Both the position numbers and the translations under genes were made by a program. Below, in pieces: positions 63,788 through 64,000 of a stretch of 64,000 nucleotides of DNA. The first letter of the stretch is position 1, and the number at the start of each line of letters is the position of its first letter. This DNA comes from Bolinopsis microptera (Eukaryota; Ctenophora; Tentaculata; Lobata; Bolinopsidae). The notes under the pieces are model-generated. The model did no database searches, had not been told where the DNA came from, and saw nothing but the letters and a program-made list of their open reading frames with translations. The stretch lies in NCBI RefSeq assembly GCF_026151205.1, contig NC_087075.1, positions 5,574,858 through 5,638,857 on the forward strand, read 5' to 3'.

Positions 63788-64000
63788 TTAACTGTACGTC
63801 ATCCGCCGCCGGTGGGATTTTTTACTTTTTTCTCTTTCGCTTCTTTTAAGAATCTCACTCCTCAAATAAAAATCGTCAACCTGGCCCGTTTCATAGTTCA
63901 AAAAGAATGAAATCAAATCCGGTATCTCAGTCAAATTGTATTTACGATTCTGAAAATACCGCATTTCCTCCAACTCACGGTAGATCAACCTCCTTTTCTG
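63788..64000 (-). CDS. Last exon of a minus-strand gene, RasGEF-like C-terminus, cut by the window edge
   Basis: Open from the window edge to TAA at 63788-63790: KRRLIYRELEEMRYFQNRKY, then NLTEIPDLISFFLNYETG, then VDDFYLRSEILKRSEREK and a basic tail ending RRRMTYS. The order (helix, YFQN-Y-L, acidic-DxxYxxS) resembles the end of RasGEF/CDC25 catalytic domains, where a final helix is followed by ...Y..S...EPR. The canonical EPR is not seen (it reads EILKRSER), so the assignment is tentative. The rest of the gene lies beyond 64000. Confidence 0.45.
   Translation of the reverse strand, partial: QKRRLIYRELEEMRYFQNRKYNLTEIPDLISFFLNYETGQVDDFYLRSEILKRSEREKSKKSHRRRMTYS

Overview
This window is nuclear DNA of a eukaryote, almost certainly an invertebrate animal. 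Genes have spliced exons with GT/AG junctions and secreted multi-domain architecture (signal peptide, F5/8-type-C-like, Sushi, GCC2/GCC3 cysteine-rich repeats). The rest is AT-rich and crowded with non-LTR retrotransposon remains, DNA-transposon relics and MITEs. I cannot name the species; a marine invertebrate such as a cnidarian or tunicate is a guess. I see no prokaryotic operons, rRNA or tRNA.

Layout. 1-2.1 kb: LINE RNase H relic and unassigned DNA. 2.1-18 kb: a module made of upstream MITE, near-identical signal-peptide exon, and phase-1 domain exon is present three times. Copy A (2401-3622) joins the signal exon to an unrecognised extracellular domain. Copy B (10038-12773) joins it to an F5/8C-like exon and a Sushi exon. 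Copy C (14489-29590) joins it to an F5/8C-like exon and then to a long array of GCC2/GCC3-type exons. The copies are separated or interrupted by three large insertions (4198-9035, 10425-11720, 14691-17114). Choosing exons by splice sites and phase gives copy C a fully open 3036-nt CDS (about 1011 aa, secreted, no membrane segment seen). Its repeats are a four-exon block (A-B-C-D) present three times. Blocks 2 and 3 are near-identical even in introns.

29.6-38.2 kb: a 3.1-kb inverted duplication that begins at the gene C stop codon, a three-hairpin structure inside a common stem, two minisatellite blocks of 16-bp units, and two LINE fragments. 38.2-51 kb: two almost identical 5.81-kb tandem units plus a partial third, each carrying a foldback element, a LINE RNase H relic and a hAT-type MITE. 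51-55.4 kb: a terminal-inverted-repeat element with a FLYWCH zinc-finger ORF, then a 2.4-kb hAT-type element filled with hierarchical satellite repeats.

55.4-64 kb: a second copy of the hairpin/minisatellite family; a small two-exon gene (57835-58599) encoding a secreted prepropeptide with a tetra-/dibasic cleavage site and a four-cysteine C-terminal peptide, whose 5' flank is half of a 149-bp inverted repeat; more telomere-motif MITEs; two weak unrecognised exons; and at the right edge the last exon of a minus-strand gene with RasGEF-like C-terminal sequence.

The recognisable host biology is secreted or extracellular proteins built by shuffling of symmetrical-phase exons. Most of the rest is transposable-element activity, much of it nested and in several cases directly at promoters or splice sites of these genes.
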